This document shows, piece by piece, positions 16,695 through 25,023 of a stretch of 64,000 nt of DNA. The stretch is taken from NCBI RefSeq assembly GCF_007970185.1, contig NZ_CP042431.1:6200001-6264000 (forward strand). Direction: 5' to 3'. The notes beneath the pieces are model-generated. The model saw only the letters and a list, made by a program, of their open reading frames with translations. It made no database searches and was not told the DNA's origin. The number at the start of each line of letters is the position of its first letter. The first letter of the stretch is position 1. Source of the stretch: Pseudobacter ginsenosidimutans (GTDB lineage Bacteria; Bacteroidota; Bacteroidia; Chitinophagales; Chitinophagaceae). A program made the translations under genes and the position numbers.

Positions 16695-19600
16695 TTAAAA
16701 ACGCACACCTACAGAGAACGACATCGATCTCGCGAACGGGTAATCGATCCCGCGTTCATTCATTACCGTTGCTACCCTGAAGATATCGTTCATGTAAAGC
16801 CTTAAGGTTACGGATGAAGCGTGGATCGCTTTCACCCAGCGGGCTTTCGAATTTTCGTATCCCAGAGAAATGGCTTCGCCGGCCAGGATATTATTGTCTT
16901 CTACAAAACGGGACGACATTGGATTCGATCTTGAATCGGAAATGGCTTTGAATTTGGCATTATCTCCGGGTTTCTGCCAGCGGTCTGTCAATGCGCGCCT
17001 GTCCTGGTTCAAACCGATCTTTTCATACGCGATATTCTCCACTTTATCATAGAGTGTTTGCATGAATATTTGTCCACCGAAACGATAACGGAGATTGATA
17101 TTGGCGAAGAACCCCTTGTAGGAAATGGAAGTACCGATAATACCTTCCAGGTCCGGATCGCTGTTGCCCACCACTACTTCATCTTTATAATTGTGTACAA
17201 AAGTCTGTTTGCCATCTTTGGTGAGGAAGATCTCTCTTCCGGTGGCAGGATCGATGCCGAGTGAACGGACTGCCCAGAGATCGGAAGGACTAGCACCATC
17301 ATAATAGCGGGTCATGTTCACGCCTTTGTTCTTTTCGTTGAAATTGCTCAGGGCATTGCCGAAATTGGTGTAGTGGGAACGGAGATGGCGGCCATTGATG
17401 TTGACGATCCAGTTGAGGTCTTTTCGTTGCAGCAGTGTGTAGTTGGCTACAAGTGTAAATCCTTTCTGCTCCTGCCCTCCCAGGTTATCTGTTACGCTGC
17501 TGGCGCCGGAAGAAGAAGGTACATTCACGAATACCAGCAGCGGGTCTGTCGTTTTTACGAAATAGTCGGCATTGATACGAAGGCGGTTCTTGAGCGTGAT
17601 CAGGTCCAGACCGATATTGCGGTCGAGCGTTTTCTGCCATTTCAGGGAAGGATTGCCGAAATTGCTCACGATCACGCTGGGCCCAAACGGGTTCCGGTTT
17701 TCATTGTTGTACCTGTACACCCTCATGCTTACATAATCACTGAAATTCTGGTTGCCGGGATTACCGATAGAACCGCGGATACGGAAGCTGTTCACCCATT
17801 CGTAAGCACGGTCGCGAAAGAATTTTTCATTGTGTATATTCCAGGCAAGTCCCATGCTCCAGATAGTGGTGAACTGCCTGTTAGCTCCAAATACGGAAGC
17901 GCCATCTGAACGGACTGTTGCATCCAGCAGGAAGCGTTCATCGAAAGCATACCCGGTGTTCAGGAAATAACTGGCGCTGCGGCGTTTGGATTCCAGATAA
18001 GCGGCGCGTTTGCTTTCGGAATAATCGAATGCGAAAGCAGCGTTGGGAAACTCGTCGCCGATGAAGCCCTGCACTTCGTAGGAGCTGCCCACATTGGAGA
18101 CCTGCGTTGCGCGCATACCGGCCACTACGTTGAGCATATGCTTTTCAGCCAGGAGCTTTCCGTAAGTAAGACTGAAGTCGCCATCATAGTTCACTTTCCT
18201 TTCATTGTTCTCAAAATAAGTGCCCTGCAAAAGCGGGTCAGTGCTGGCAAATTCTGAATTGAAAGGTGATTTGAATATTTCATCCCTCAGGGTTTGCTGA
18301 ATGATCCCTACGCGCGCACGCGCTCTCAGTTCAGTAAGGATCCGCCATTCAATCTCGAAGTTGTTGGTAAAGCCCTGGGACCTGGATTTGTTCACATTCC
18401 TGTTATGGAAATCATACAGGGGATTATAGTAGGTTTCGTTTTTAACAGGGGTGCTGCTGGCAAGGTCCACCCAGGTGAAGGATTCCAGTATTTTATTGAT
18501 GCCGCCCGTTTCATTGTATTTCCGGAAATACGGATTGGCGCGGGAGAATGCGGAGAAAGGAATGGATTCCCTGGTGGCATTCACATCATCGATGGTCAAA
18601 GAGTTGTTGACGGAAAGTTTTCCCTTGCGGTACATTAGTTTCACATTACCACTGGTGATCTTCCTGTCTGAGCCTTTCATCACGCCCTGGTTATCGGCAT
18701 AATTGAGGGTAACACCATAGCGGAGGTTAGCATCCCCGCCTTCAGCAAAAATAGAATGCCGTTGATTGGTGGCGAAGCGAAGGGGTTCATTCATCCAATA
18801 GGAATTCACGCCGCGTTTCACTTCAGCCAGCCTGCTGTTGTATTTGGCATCGGCATCGGCGGTGACGAAATTCCCATTGGCATCTATGGAGCCGAGAAAT
18901 CCTGACCAGCGCTCGAATTCAAGTTTTTCAGCGGCATTCATGAGATTATAATCACTCAGGTCTGCCCAACTGAAGTAAGTGGAATTGTCATAGGAAACAC
19001 GAAGGCGTCCGGGCGCCGGGCGTTTTGTTTCCACCACCACAACGCCGTTGGCTGCTTTGGAGCCGTAGATGGCCGTGGCAGCTGCATCTTTCAGGAGGGT
19101 GATGCTTTCGATGCGGTCCATGCTCATATCGCTGATCACAGAAAGAGTGCTTTCGAAGCCATCGAGAATGAACAAAGGCTGGTTGGGATTGGTACCATAT
19201 TGTTCCGTTAAGCCGATCACACTGCTCTTACCCCTGATCTCGATATCCGGCAGTCGGTTGGGGTCTGAACCGAAAGTGGAATTCTCTACAATTGCAAAGG
19301 AAGGATCGAGTGTTTTCAATGCCTGCAGGGGACTCTGGTTGCCTACCATTTTCAGCTCCTTTGCTGTAAAAGTGGAAGAAGAACCCGTGAAGCTTTCCTT
19401 TTTACGTTGATAGATGCCTGTTACCACATGGTCCTGCATGGAGGAAACGGACTGAAGCATCTTAACGGTGATGCGATCGTTGTTCTTTATACGTACTTCG
19501 GTTTGTTCATAACCGATGGCGGTGAAAACGAGTACCTGTCCGGTCTCCGCGGCGATCGTGAACGCTCCTTTCGCATCTGTGGAGGCTCCACGCTTTGTGC

Positions 19601-20177
19601 CTTTAACCATTACCGTTACGCCGGCAATGGGCTCATTGGAGTCCGAGGACACAACGCCTTTGATCTGGCGTGCAGTGTCTGCAGGAGCAAACAGTTCTTT
19701 GGCGAAATTGTGAAGGGGTGATTCAATGGCTTTCCGCGAGAGCGTAATGGTCTTTCCTTCGATGCGGAAGCTCAGGGGCTGGTGGCGCAGCACTGATTCC
19801 AGGAAATCGCTGAGCGGCATATTATCCGCTGCAATGCTCACAGGTTTGGTGTCTGTCAGTAACAGTTTGTTGTAGAAGAACACGAAACCTGTTTGTTTCT
19901 CCACTGCCTGGAACAGTTGTTTCAGGGGAAGTCCTTTCGCAGAGAGTGAAATATTCTGCGAGAAAGAGTTGGCCGAAACGGTCAGGGAGGAGGCAAAAAG
20001 AAAGATGGTTAACAGTCTCATAGCTTTAATCATTGAAGCTGTGAGCAGTGCAGGAACGTCAGGGCCCTGAACAGCAGAATATACTCCGGAACTGTGCCGG
20101 AGGCGATTCTCATGGGGTTTTGGCCCTTTGCACAAAAAAGACGTGTCACACTGGTCACAAGTAGCAGTTTTGGGCAT
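16695..20177 (-). CDS. SusC/RagA family TonB-linked outer membrane transporter with STN domain
   Basis: A full-length TonB-dependent transporter of 1160 residues as annotated. After a 48-52-residue leader comes a signal peptide (MRLLTIFLFASSLTVSANS), an STN domain (LKQLFQAVEKQTGFVFFYN; LESVLRHQPLSFRIEGKTIT), a carboxypeptidase-regulatory-like domain (IKGVVSSDSNEPIAGVTV), a plug (DIEIRGKSSV, ATAIYGSKAANGVVVVETK) and a 22-strand-type barrel ending in the terminal strand ARSMSFSVGVRF. The ATG at 20177 lies in the box also found at the first susC start; ATGs at 20033 and 20021 are closer to the signal peptide and may be the true starts. The STN domain and the sigma and fecR genes just upstream indicate trans-envelope autoregulation. 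The substrate is unknown. Confidence 0.94.
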   Translation of the reverse strand: MPKTATCDQCDTSFLCKGPKPHENRLRHSSGVYSAVQGPDVPALLTASMIKAMRLLTIFLFASSLTVSANSFSQNISLSAKGLPLKQLFQAVEKQTGFVFFYNKLLLTDTKPVSIAADNMPLSDFLESVLRHQPLSFRIEGKTITLSRKAIESPLHNFAKELFAPADTARQIKGVVSSDSNEPIAGVTVMVKGTKRGASTDAKGAFTIAAETGQVLVFTAIGYEQTEVRIKNNDRITVKMLQSVSSMQDHVVTGIYQRKKESFTGSSSTFTAKELKMVGNQSPLQALKTLDPSFAIVENSTFGSDPNRLPDIEIRGKSSVIGLTEQYGTNPNQPLFILDGFESTLSVISDMSMDRIESITLLKDAAATAIYGSKAANGVVVVETKRPAPGRLRVSYDNSTYFSWADLSDYNLMNAAEKLEFERWSGFLGSIDANGNFVTADADAKYNSRLAEVKRGVNSYWMNEPLRFATNQRHSIFAEGGDANLRYGVTLNYADNQGVMKGSDRKITSGNVKLMYRKGKLSVNNSLTIDDVNATRESIPFSAFSRANPYFRKYNETGGINKILESFTWVDLASSTPVKNETYYNPLYDFHNRNVNKSRSQGFTNNFEIEWRILTELRARARVGIIQQTLRDEIFKSPFNSEFASTDPLLQGTYFENNERKVNYDGDFSLTYGKLLAEKHMLNVVAGMRATQVSNVGSSYEVQGFIGDEFPNAAFAFDYSESKRAAYLESKRRSASYFLNTGYAFDERFLLDATVRSDGASVFGANRQFTTIWSMGLAWNIHNEKFFRDRAYEWVNSFRIRGSIGNPGNQNFSDYVSMRVYRYNNENRNPFGPSVIVSNFGNPSLKWQKTLDRNIGLDLITLKNRLRINADYFVKTTDPLLVFVNVPSSSGASSVTDNLGGQEQKGFTLVANYTLLQRKDLNWIVNINGRHLRSHYTNFGNALSNFNEKNKGVNMTRYYDGASPSDLWAVRSLGIDPATGREIFLTKDGKQTFVHNYKDEVVVGNSDPDLEGIIGTSISYKGFFANINLRYRFGGQIFMQTLYDKVENIAYEKIGLNQDRRALTDRWQKPGDNAKFKAISDSRSNPMSSRFVEDNNILAGEAISLGYENSKARWVKAIHASSVTLRLYMNDIFRVATVMNERGIDYPFARSMSFSVGVRF

Positions 20178-20273
20178 ACTTTTGTTACAGTTTGGTTGGT
20201 TAAAAATGCTTAGCGTGCGTTTAAATCGACCCGGCTACTTTGCCGAAGGTGTTGCAAGCGCCTTCGGTTTTTT
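20177..20273 (+). ncRNA. candidate antisense small RNA opposite the fecR-susC gap (locus 2)
   Basis: The plus strand has TACTTTTG (20177-20184), a match to TAnnTTTG, then CAGTTTGGTTGGTTAAA, then the terminator at 20243-20273. The predicted RNA starts near 20191, is about 80 nt long, and is complementary to the leader of susC. The same order of elements occurs at 2222-2353. No good -33 element is visible. Function is inferred from known antisense RNAs opposite susC-like genes in Bacteroides. Confidence 0.42.
20243..20273 (+). terminator. intrinsic terminator on the plus strand between fecR and susC
   Basis: CCGAAGG and CCTTCGG form a perfect 7-bp stem around TGTTGCAAGCG, followed directly by TTTTTT on the plus strand. 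The flanking genes are both on the minus strand, so it fits only a plus-strand transcript. Confidence 0.65.
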
Positions 20274-20377
20274 GCTTTTGGGACGATCCATTTTTCTATA
20301 TTTCTACTTTCCTTTTTTCAACTTTTCTATCTTACTATTTTATACCTTTCTATTTTTTCCGTTATTGTTTTTCCGTT

Positions 20378-21601
20378 TTATGGCATTACGATCAGCTTGC
20401 GTCCTTCCACGCGGAAATGCACTTCTGATTCTATAAGCGATTTCAGTAAGCCCGACAGACTCATATCATTGCTCATCCTTCCACCGAATTCGATATTGGG
20501 GATACCTTGTTCGTACACCACTTCAATATCATACCAGCGTTCCACCTGCCTCATCACTTCTTCCAGGGTTGCGTCTTCAAAATTGAAGAGACCGTTTTTC
20601 CAGGCGATGGCTTTATCGATATTGGCATTGTTGATTATGCGTACGGGTTGAAGGCTTGTCTTGTTGCCTGCGGGTTTGATCTCAGCCTGCTGACCGGGTT
20701 TCACCGTTACGAATGAGCTGCTATCGAAGTCTGCGCCTGGCCTTACTTGTATGCCGCCATCCACCAGCGTGGTTTTGATAATGGTTTCATTGGAATAGGC
20801 ATTCACATTGAACTGCGTGCCCAGCACCCTGATCTGTGCCTGGTTATTCACATTCACATAAAAAGGCTGACGATGGTTTTGCGCCACTTCAAAGAACACT
20901 TCTCCTGTTACTTCCACCTGTCGGTTATTCCCATTGAACACGGTGGGATACCTGAGCGAGCTGGCTGCGTTGAGCCAGACCTTTGTTCCGTCCGGCAATA
21001 CCAGTTTGAACTGCCTGCCTTTTGGCGTGGAGAGCTGATTGAACACAGAGGCAGTCTTGCCAGCCTCCTGTGAATAGGCCAATGCTCCGTTGTTCAGCAC
21101 TGCCTGCGTGCCATTCTGAGTGGCTACTACGCCATTACCCAGACTATCGAGTACTACCTGGGTTCCATCTGCGAGGGTGAGGATGGCGCCATCTTTTCCC
21201 GGAAGGATCTCCTGTTGTTCAGTAATAGCAGTTTCCTGTTTTCCATTTTTATTCAGGAAAAAATAACCGCCCACGCCTGCTGAAACTATCACCAGGGCTG
21301 CAACCCAGCCCCAGGTCCAGCTGCTGCGGACCGGCAATTCTTTTACCGGCGCCATTCCGGTGGAGCCACCCATACCCTGCCTGATCTTTTGCAGGATGAT
21401 GGCTTCATTGTTTTCGGATTCTTCCTGGTGATACAAGAGCACCATCTCTTTCAGTTGTTCTTCATCGTTGATGGATTCAAAAAGAAGACGGTTACGATCC
21501 GACTGGGAGATCCATAGGTTAAGCTGCTCCTGCTGAGTGGCTGAAAGATCGCCCCGCAGGTGCCCGGTCAGTAGGTCAATAAGGTGCTGATTATGGGTCA
21601 T
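20378..21601 (-). CDS. FecR family anti-sigma factor
   Basis: A 407-residue inner-membrane anti-sigma regulator. The cytoplasmic part is about residues 1-92, one membrane helix lies at about 93-112 (TWGWVAALVIVSAGVGGYFF), the FecR domain at about 190-300 (LSTPKGRQFKLVLPDGTKVW, VEVTGEVFFEV), and a DUF4974-like C-terminal domain at about 335-407 (EVMRQVERWYDIEVVYE, MSNDMSLSGLLKSL). It is a distant paralogue of the product of 2367-3599 with the same domain order. It lies 79 bases after its sigma gene and should control the susC gene that follows. Confidence 0.95.
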   Translation of the reverse strand: MTHNQHLIDLLTGHLRGDLSATQQEQLNLWISQSDRNRLLFESINDEEQLKEMVLLYHQEESENNEAIILQKIRQGMGGSTGMAPVKELPVRSSWTWGWVAALVIVSAGVGGYFFLNKNGKQETAITEQQEILPGKDGAILTLADGTQVVLDSLGNGVVATQNGTQAVLNNGALAYSQEAGKTASVFNQLSTPKGRQFKLVLPDGTKVWLNAASSLRYPTVFNGNNRQVEVTGEVFFEVAQNHRQPFYVNVNNQAQIRVLGTQFNVNAYSNETIIKTTLVDGGIQVRPGADFDSSSFVTVKPGQQAEIKPAGNKTSLQPVRIINNANIDKAIAWKNGLFNFEDATLEEVMRQVERWYDIEVVYEQGIPNIEFGGRMSNDMSLSGLLKSLIESEVHFRVEGRKLIVMP

Positions 21602-21680
21602 AAGCCCCTATAACAATTGAGCGGACAAAATCAACCAGTCCATTTTTACATTTTTCCTATTTTTTTGGAAGTGGCCCGGA

Positions 21681-22286
21681 TCAGAGTATGTCGCGGCACC
21701 CGAGGAGTAGTATGGCAGACAGCATGAAATCTTTTCCCAGTGCAAGTTGCAGAAGCTTTACAGCAGTGATCCGCTGGTTGATCACGGTCTGAGGTTTTAT
21801 TTGTAAAAGTGAAGCGATCTCGGCAGGTTTCATACCATCCCGATAAGAAAGGAGGAATATTTCTTTCATACGCGGGGGAAGTTTGTTCACTTCAGCGTAG
21901 ATCTTGCCTACCAGCTGGAGTTGCAGGAGTTCCTCAAAGAAGTCGCCCTGTTCACGGTCCTGGAGTTGGCGGAGCAGCTCATCCCTGCGACCAGCCTTCA
22001 TTTGCTGGTGCTTCAAGAGATTGAAACATTTATTGCGGACGGTAACGTGGAGAAAGGCTTCAACTGAGTTGAGGTCGTTGAAATTTTGATTTTGCTGCCA
22101 GACCTGGATAAAGGCTTCTGCAGTGAGGTCCCGGGCATCTTCTATGTCCTGTACAAATTTCCTGGCAAACCAGAACACACGGCGATAGAGATTCCTGTAC
22201 ACTGTTGTGAATGCCTCTTCACTCCCTGCACGGAACTGCTGCATCAAAGCAAACTCATCCTGTATTTCAATTTCAGTTACTGCCAC
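21681..22286 (-). CDS. ECF RNA polymerase sigma-70 factor
   Basis: A 201-residue ECF sigma factor. Sigma-2 lies at about residues 20-90 (TTVYRNLYRRVFWFARKF, ARDLTAEAFIQVWQQNQNF) and the sigma-4 helix-turn-helix at about 130-185 (KLPPRMKEIFLLSYRDG, PAEIASLLQIKPQTVINQR). The start used is GTG at 22286; an in-frame ATG at 22244 would remove 14 residues but keep sigma-2. It heads the second uptake locus, and its product should be held by the neighbouring FecR protein. Sequence divergence from the 3664-4254 sigma suggests separate regulons. Confidence 0.92.
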   Translation of the reverse strand: MAVTEIEIQDEFALMQQFRAGSEEAFTTVYRNLYRRVFWFARKFVQDIEDARDLTAEAFIQVWQQNQNFNDLNSVEAFLHVTVRNKCFNLLKHQQMKAGRRDELLRQLQDREQGDFFEELLQLQLVGKIYAEVNKLPPRMKEIFLLSYRDGMKPAEIASLLQIKPQTVINQRITAVKLLQLALGKDFMLSAILLLGCRDIL

Positions 22287-22425
22287 TAAGCGGGGAAAGC
22301 CTGGTAATTAAAGAATTATAACAATGAGGAAAGGTTGGCATGCGCAAGATAAGCAAATTCCAATTGAATGGGGATAGAGCCGCTGATTGGATGGCGGGTT
22401 TTACGAATTTCAGTTGAAGTGACAA

Positions 22426-23091
22426 TTACTGGTTAGTGGAGATATGGAGCTCGTGTTTGTATTTGGGGGAAGTGATCATGATCTCGTTCTCTTTGCGTTG
22501 TTGCATCGTGATTTTGATGCCTTTTTTGATGAAGGTTTCGTTTCTATTTTTATATACTTCCTGTTTTCCATCTTCGCAAGACTCGTATTCTTTTTTTACA
22601 ATGCATTGTCCGGTGAGGAGGTTGAAGTCGATATCCATCCAATATTCACAGATCTTTCCATAATGTTCTGAGTAGCCGATCAGGTAAAACTCGCCATCCT
22701 GGTAGCGGTATTTATCTGTTCTCGCCCATTTCCAACTGCTGCCGCCATCTTCACTGATGATCAGGATGCCATTTTTTATTTCAATGCCTGCGTAAGGATC
22801 GCTCATCATGCCGCCGTCTTTGCTGGCGGTTAAAGCCTGACTGGATTGCTTCCAAACAGTCCATTGCTTGTTTTTTTTTTTATAGATGATGAGTTCGCGG
22901 ATATAGTTATCATTGAAATCTTTGGTTTGATGGGTGGTGTATGAGGCAACGAGTTCATAGATACCGTCTCTGTCCAGGTCACCGAAAATGGAGTCGATGA
23001 CGGTGTAGTTGGGGGGAACGGGAACACTCTGAGTAAAGGCAGAAGTGATGGATAATAGAAAAATGGACAGGAAGAAGATGGTGTGTTTCAT
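22426..23091 (-). CDS. exported protein of unknown function at the end of the toxin-like operon
   Basis: A 221-residue protein with a signal peptide (about 1-20, ending SAFTQ). An FG-GAP/VCBS-like opening is visible (DSIFGDLDRDGIYELVASY), in which DLDRDG resembles a calcium-loop motif, followed by beta strands. No enzyme motif is visible. It begins 3 bases before the stop of the preceding cytoplasmic gene, so the two are co-transcribed. As the last gene after a predicted toxin gene it could be a periplasmic immunity protein, but that is position-based inference only. Confidence 0.75.
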   Translation of the reverse strand: MKHTIFFLSIFLLSITSAFTQSVPVPPNYTVIDSIFGDLDRDGIYELVASYTTHQTKDFNDNYIRELIIYKKKNKQWTVWKQSSQALTASKDGGMMSDPYAGIEIKNGILIISEDGGSSWKWARTDKYRYQDGEFYLIGYSEHYGKICEYWMDIDFNLLTGQCIVKKEYESCEDGKQEVYKNRNETFIKKGIKITMQQRKENEIMITSPKYKHELHISTNQ

Positions 23092-23093
23092 GG

Positions 23094-24113
23094 CTATGAC
23101 ATTTCAAAAATATGTACAGTATAATCAGAACAATGGGCGTAGAGAAGATTGTTCTGGACTTTGATTGCTGTTACCGCCTGGTTGATGTTGTGGTTACCTT
23201 CTGGGATATCGATGGCGGTATGCCATAAGAGGGATTGGGTGTTGAGGTCTATGATACCGATCTTGTTTTTTGAACCGATCGCATATCTTGACCTGGAAGA
23301 GCCAACGAAATAAAGCAATCCATCTTCTGAAAACTGGCAAAGAGTCCAGCTCAACTCGATTTCATGGGGATTGAGGAGATCAGAAAGATCATACCTGGTA
23401 ATTTCATTGGTCAGGGTGTTCAAAATAGCCGCTTCATGTTTTGATGCTTTACCAATCATGTGGCCATTGAATGGTATCAGCGTTCCTCCGAATCCTTTGT
23501 ATTCCTGAATTACTTCACCTGTGTTGATGTTGATACGGAAAGTGGAATGGTTCTGTGAGTCCTTATCATCATATACCCAAACAAAGAGATGATCACCGAT
23601 AGTAATGAAATTTCCGATAGTGTCTACAGCAATTCCTTTCAGGAGTTCTGAATATTGATGTTGCCAGACATGACGATTGTTATGGTAGTCATAAAAAGAA
23701 AGAAATGATTTGCCCATGCATACGAATCCATGTTCGTTCATGGCCCAGGGCCCCCTGTCTTCTAATAATGGCCCCTTATGAACGATACGTTTTTCTTCAA
23801 AGTCGTATACCAGCAGATTCTCGCCATTAAATGTGATCAGATTCTTATGAAACAGGTTCATAAAATAAGAACCATCCAAATCAGTTAAATTTACTACTGC
23901 ACTATCCGGAACTGAATAATAAAAATTCTTGCTGGAAAACAATAAATGACCATATTGATAAAAGCTACCTGAGTTGAATTGAAATGAATCTTCTAGTATC
24001 CCTCTATTATAGATATTAACTTTCTTATCCTTTAAACAAAACTCCTTATCATCAAAAACCAAAAAACGCTGAACATCTACTAATTTATTTAAAAACCGCA
24101 CTGAAGACATCAT
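23094..24113 (-). CDS. predicted cytoplasmic beta-propeller-like protein, candidate immunity protein
   Basis: A 339-residue protein with no signal peptide or membrane helix. It consists of repeated short beta blades of about 40 residues with patterns such as LLVYDFEEKRIVHKGPLL, FLSFYDYHNNRHVWQHQ and IGIIDLNTQSLLWHTAI, resembling a quinoprotein/WD-like propeller. The start overlaps the 3' end of the predicted toxin gene (24085-25023) by 29 bases, which indicates translational coupling. The first part of the gene is visibly AT-richer than the operon upstream. Position after a toxin-like ORF and cytoplasmic location suggest immunity; this is inference, and I do not recognise the family. Confidence 0.75.
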   Translation of the reverse strand: MMSSVRFLNKLVDVQRFLVFDDKEFCLKDKKVNIYNRGILEDSFQFNSGSFYQYGHLLFSSKNFYYSVPDSAVVNLTDLDGSYFMNLFHKNLITFNGENLLVYDFEEKRIVHKGPLLEDRGPWAMNEHGFVCMGKSFLSFYDYHNNRHVWQHQYSELLKGIAVDTIGNFITIGDHLFVWVYDDKDSQNHSTFRININTGEVIQEYKGFGGTLIPFNGHMIGKASKHEAAILNTLTNEITRYDLSDLLNPHEIELSWTLCQFSEDGLLYFVGSSRSRYAIGSKNKIGIIDLNTQSLLWHTAIDIPEGNHNINQAVTAIKVQNNLLYAHCSDYTVHIFEMS

Positions 24114-25023
24114 CCTGATTGAATTTGTTTATAATGAAACTTACAAAATTATCTTCATTAAACTTGGCTATATCATCCGGAAAGAGAGCTTTTGCCTTTT
24201 CGTAACCAAGGCTTTCAAGGGCTTCTCTCCCTTCTGCCGACTTCAAATACTCCTGCACTTTAGCCTTTGCCAACTTATTCCCTTTGATCCGCCATTCCAA
24301 CAGAGAAAGCCCCCTCAAATCAGGATTGTACAAATCTCTTTTTAGAAATTCCCTAATAAAATCCTCCTTTGAAACTGTATTTATGGTGAGCCATTTGTAT
24401 TCAATGAATTTTTGAGGATCACCATTACTGGCCAGATCTATAAAGGCGTAGTTATCATCACTATTCTTAACAGACAACTCTATATTCCATTTTTTTCCTG
24501 CAAAATCATTCGCATTTTCCGTCAGATCCTGAATGATCCAATGCGCAGCCTGCGTATTCTGGGGGTTCCCATCCGTCAACTTTCCAATGAGACTTCCAAA
24601 ATTATCGAATTCTATCGTAGGATGAGCAGCCATCGTTTTTCCAAATCTGTCGAGGTCCGTCATAACGGTAACGAATGAACCTTCATCCAGCCTGCTCCCT
24701 TTCACCCGGGCAAGTATATCATCTGTAAATCCCAGTTGCCTTAACTTTGGATTCCTGATAGCCTCAGTATAAATGAACAATGCATCTGCACTTTTCCGCA
24801 ATTCGGTCCGGTTTGCCTGCCAAAGTTTTTTGTAGGCGTACATGGCATCTTCATTCCCTGCAATGAAACTTTTAAATACCTGGGATGTTTTGGCATCTAC
24901 CAGGTCTTTGGAAAGCTCATCCAAAAAGCATTGCCCCCTTGCGGCCAGCAACATAAAACTAACCACGCATGTAAGTACAAACCGCAGCAAACCGGATGCT
25001 GTGATGGAATTTCTTATTGACAT
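24085..25023 (-). CDS. exported protein with predicted nuclease-like toxin domain
   Basis: A 312-residue protein with an N-terminal hydrophobic export signal (about 11-28, LLRFVLTCVVSFMLLAA). Next comes a helical region of the kind that precedes C-terminal toxin domains in Bacteroidota polymorphic toxins (AMYAYKKLWQANRTELRKSA). The C-terminal ~150 residues hold a strand with FIDLAS, then FIEYKW: a D...ExK pattern that could be a PD-(D/E)XK nuclease core. Further FIREFLKRDLYN and SFIINKFNQ helices follow. The gene overlaps the upstream ORF by 10 bases and the downstream propeller gene by 29 bases. Toxin function is inferred from domain pattern and context; the catalytic assignment needs structural comparison. 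Confidence 0.72.
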   Translation of the reverse strand: MSIRNSITASGLLRFVLTCVVSFMLLAARGQCFLDELSKDLVDAKTSQVFKSFIAGNEDAMYAYKKLWQANRTELRKSADALFIYTEAIRNPKLRQLGFTDDILARVKGSRLDEGSFVTVMTDLDRFGKTMAAHPTIEFDNFGSLIGKLTDGNPQNTQAAHWIIQDLTENANDFAGKKWNIELSVKNSDDNYAFIDLASNGDPQKFIEYKWLTINTVSKEDFIREFLKRDLYNPDLRGLSLLEWRIKGNKLAKAKVQEYLKSAEGREALESLGYEKAKALFPDDIAKFNEDNFVSFIINKFNQDDVFSAVFK

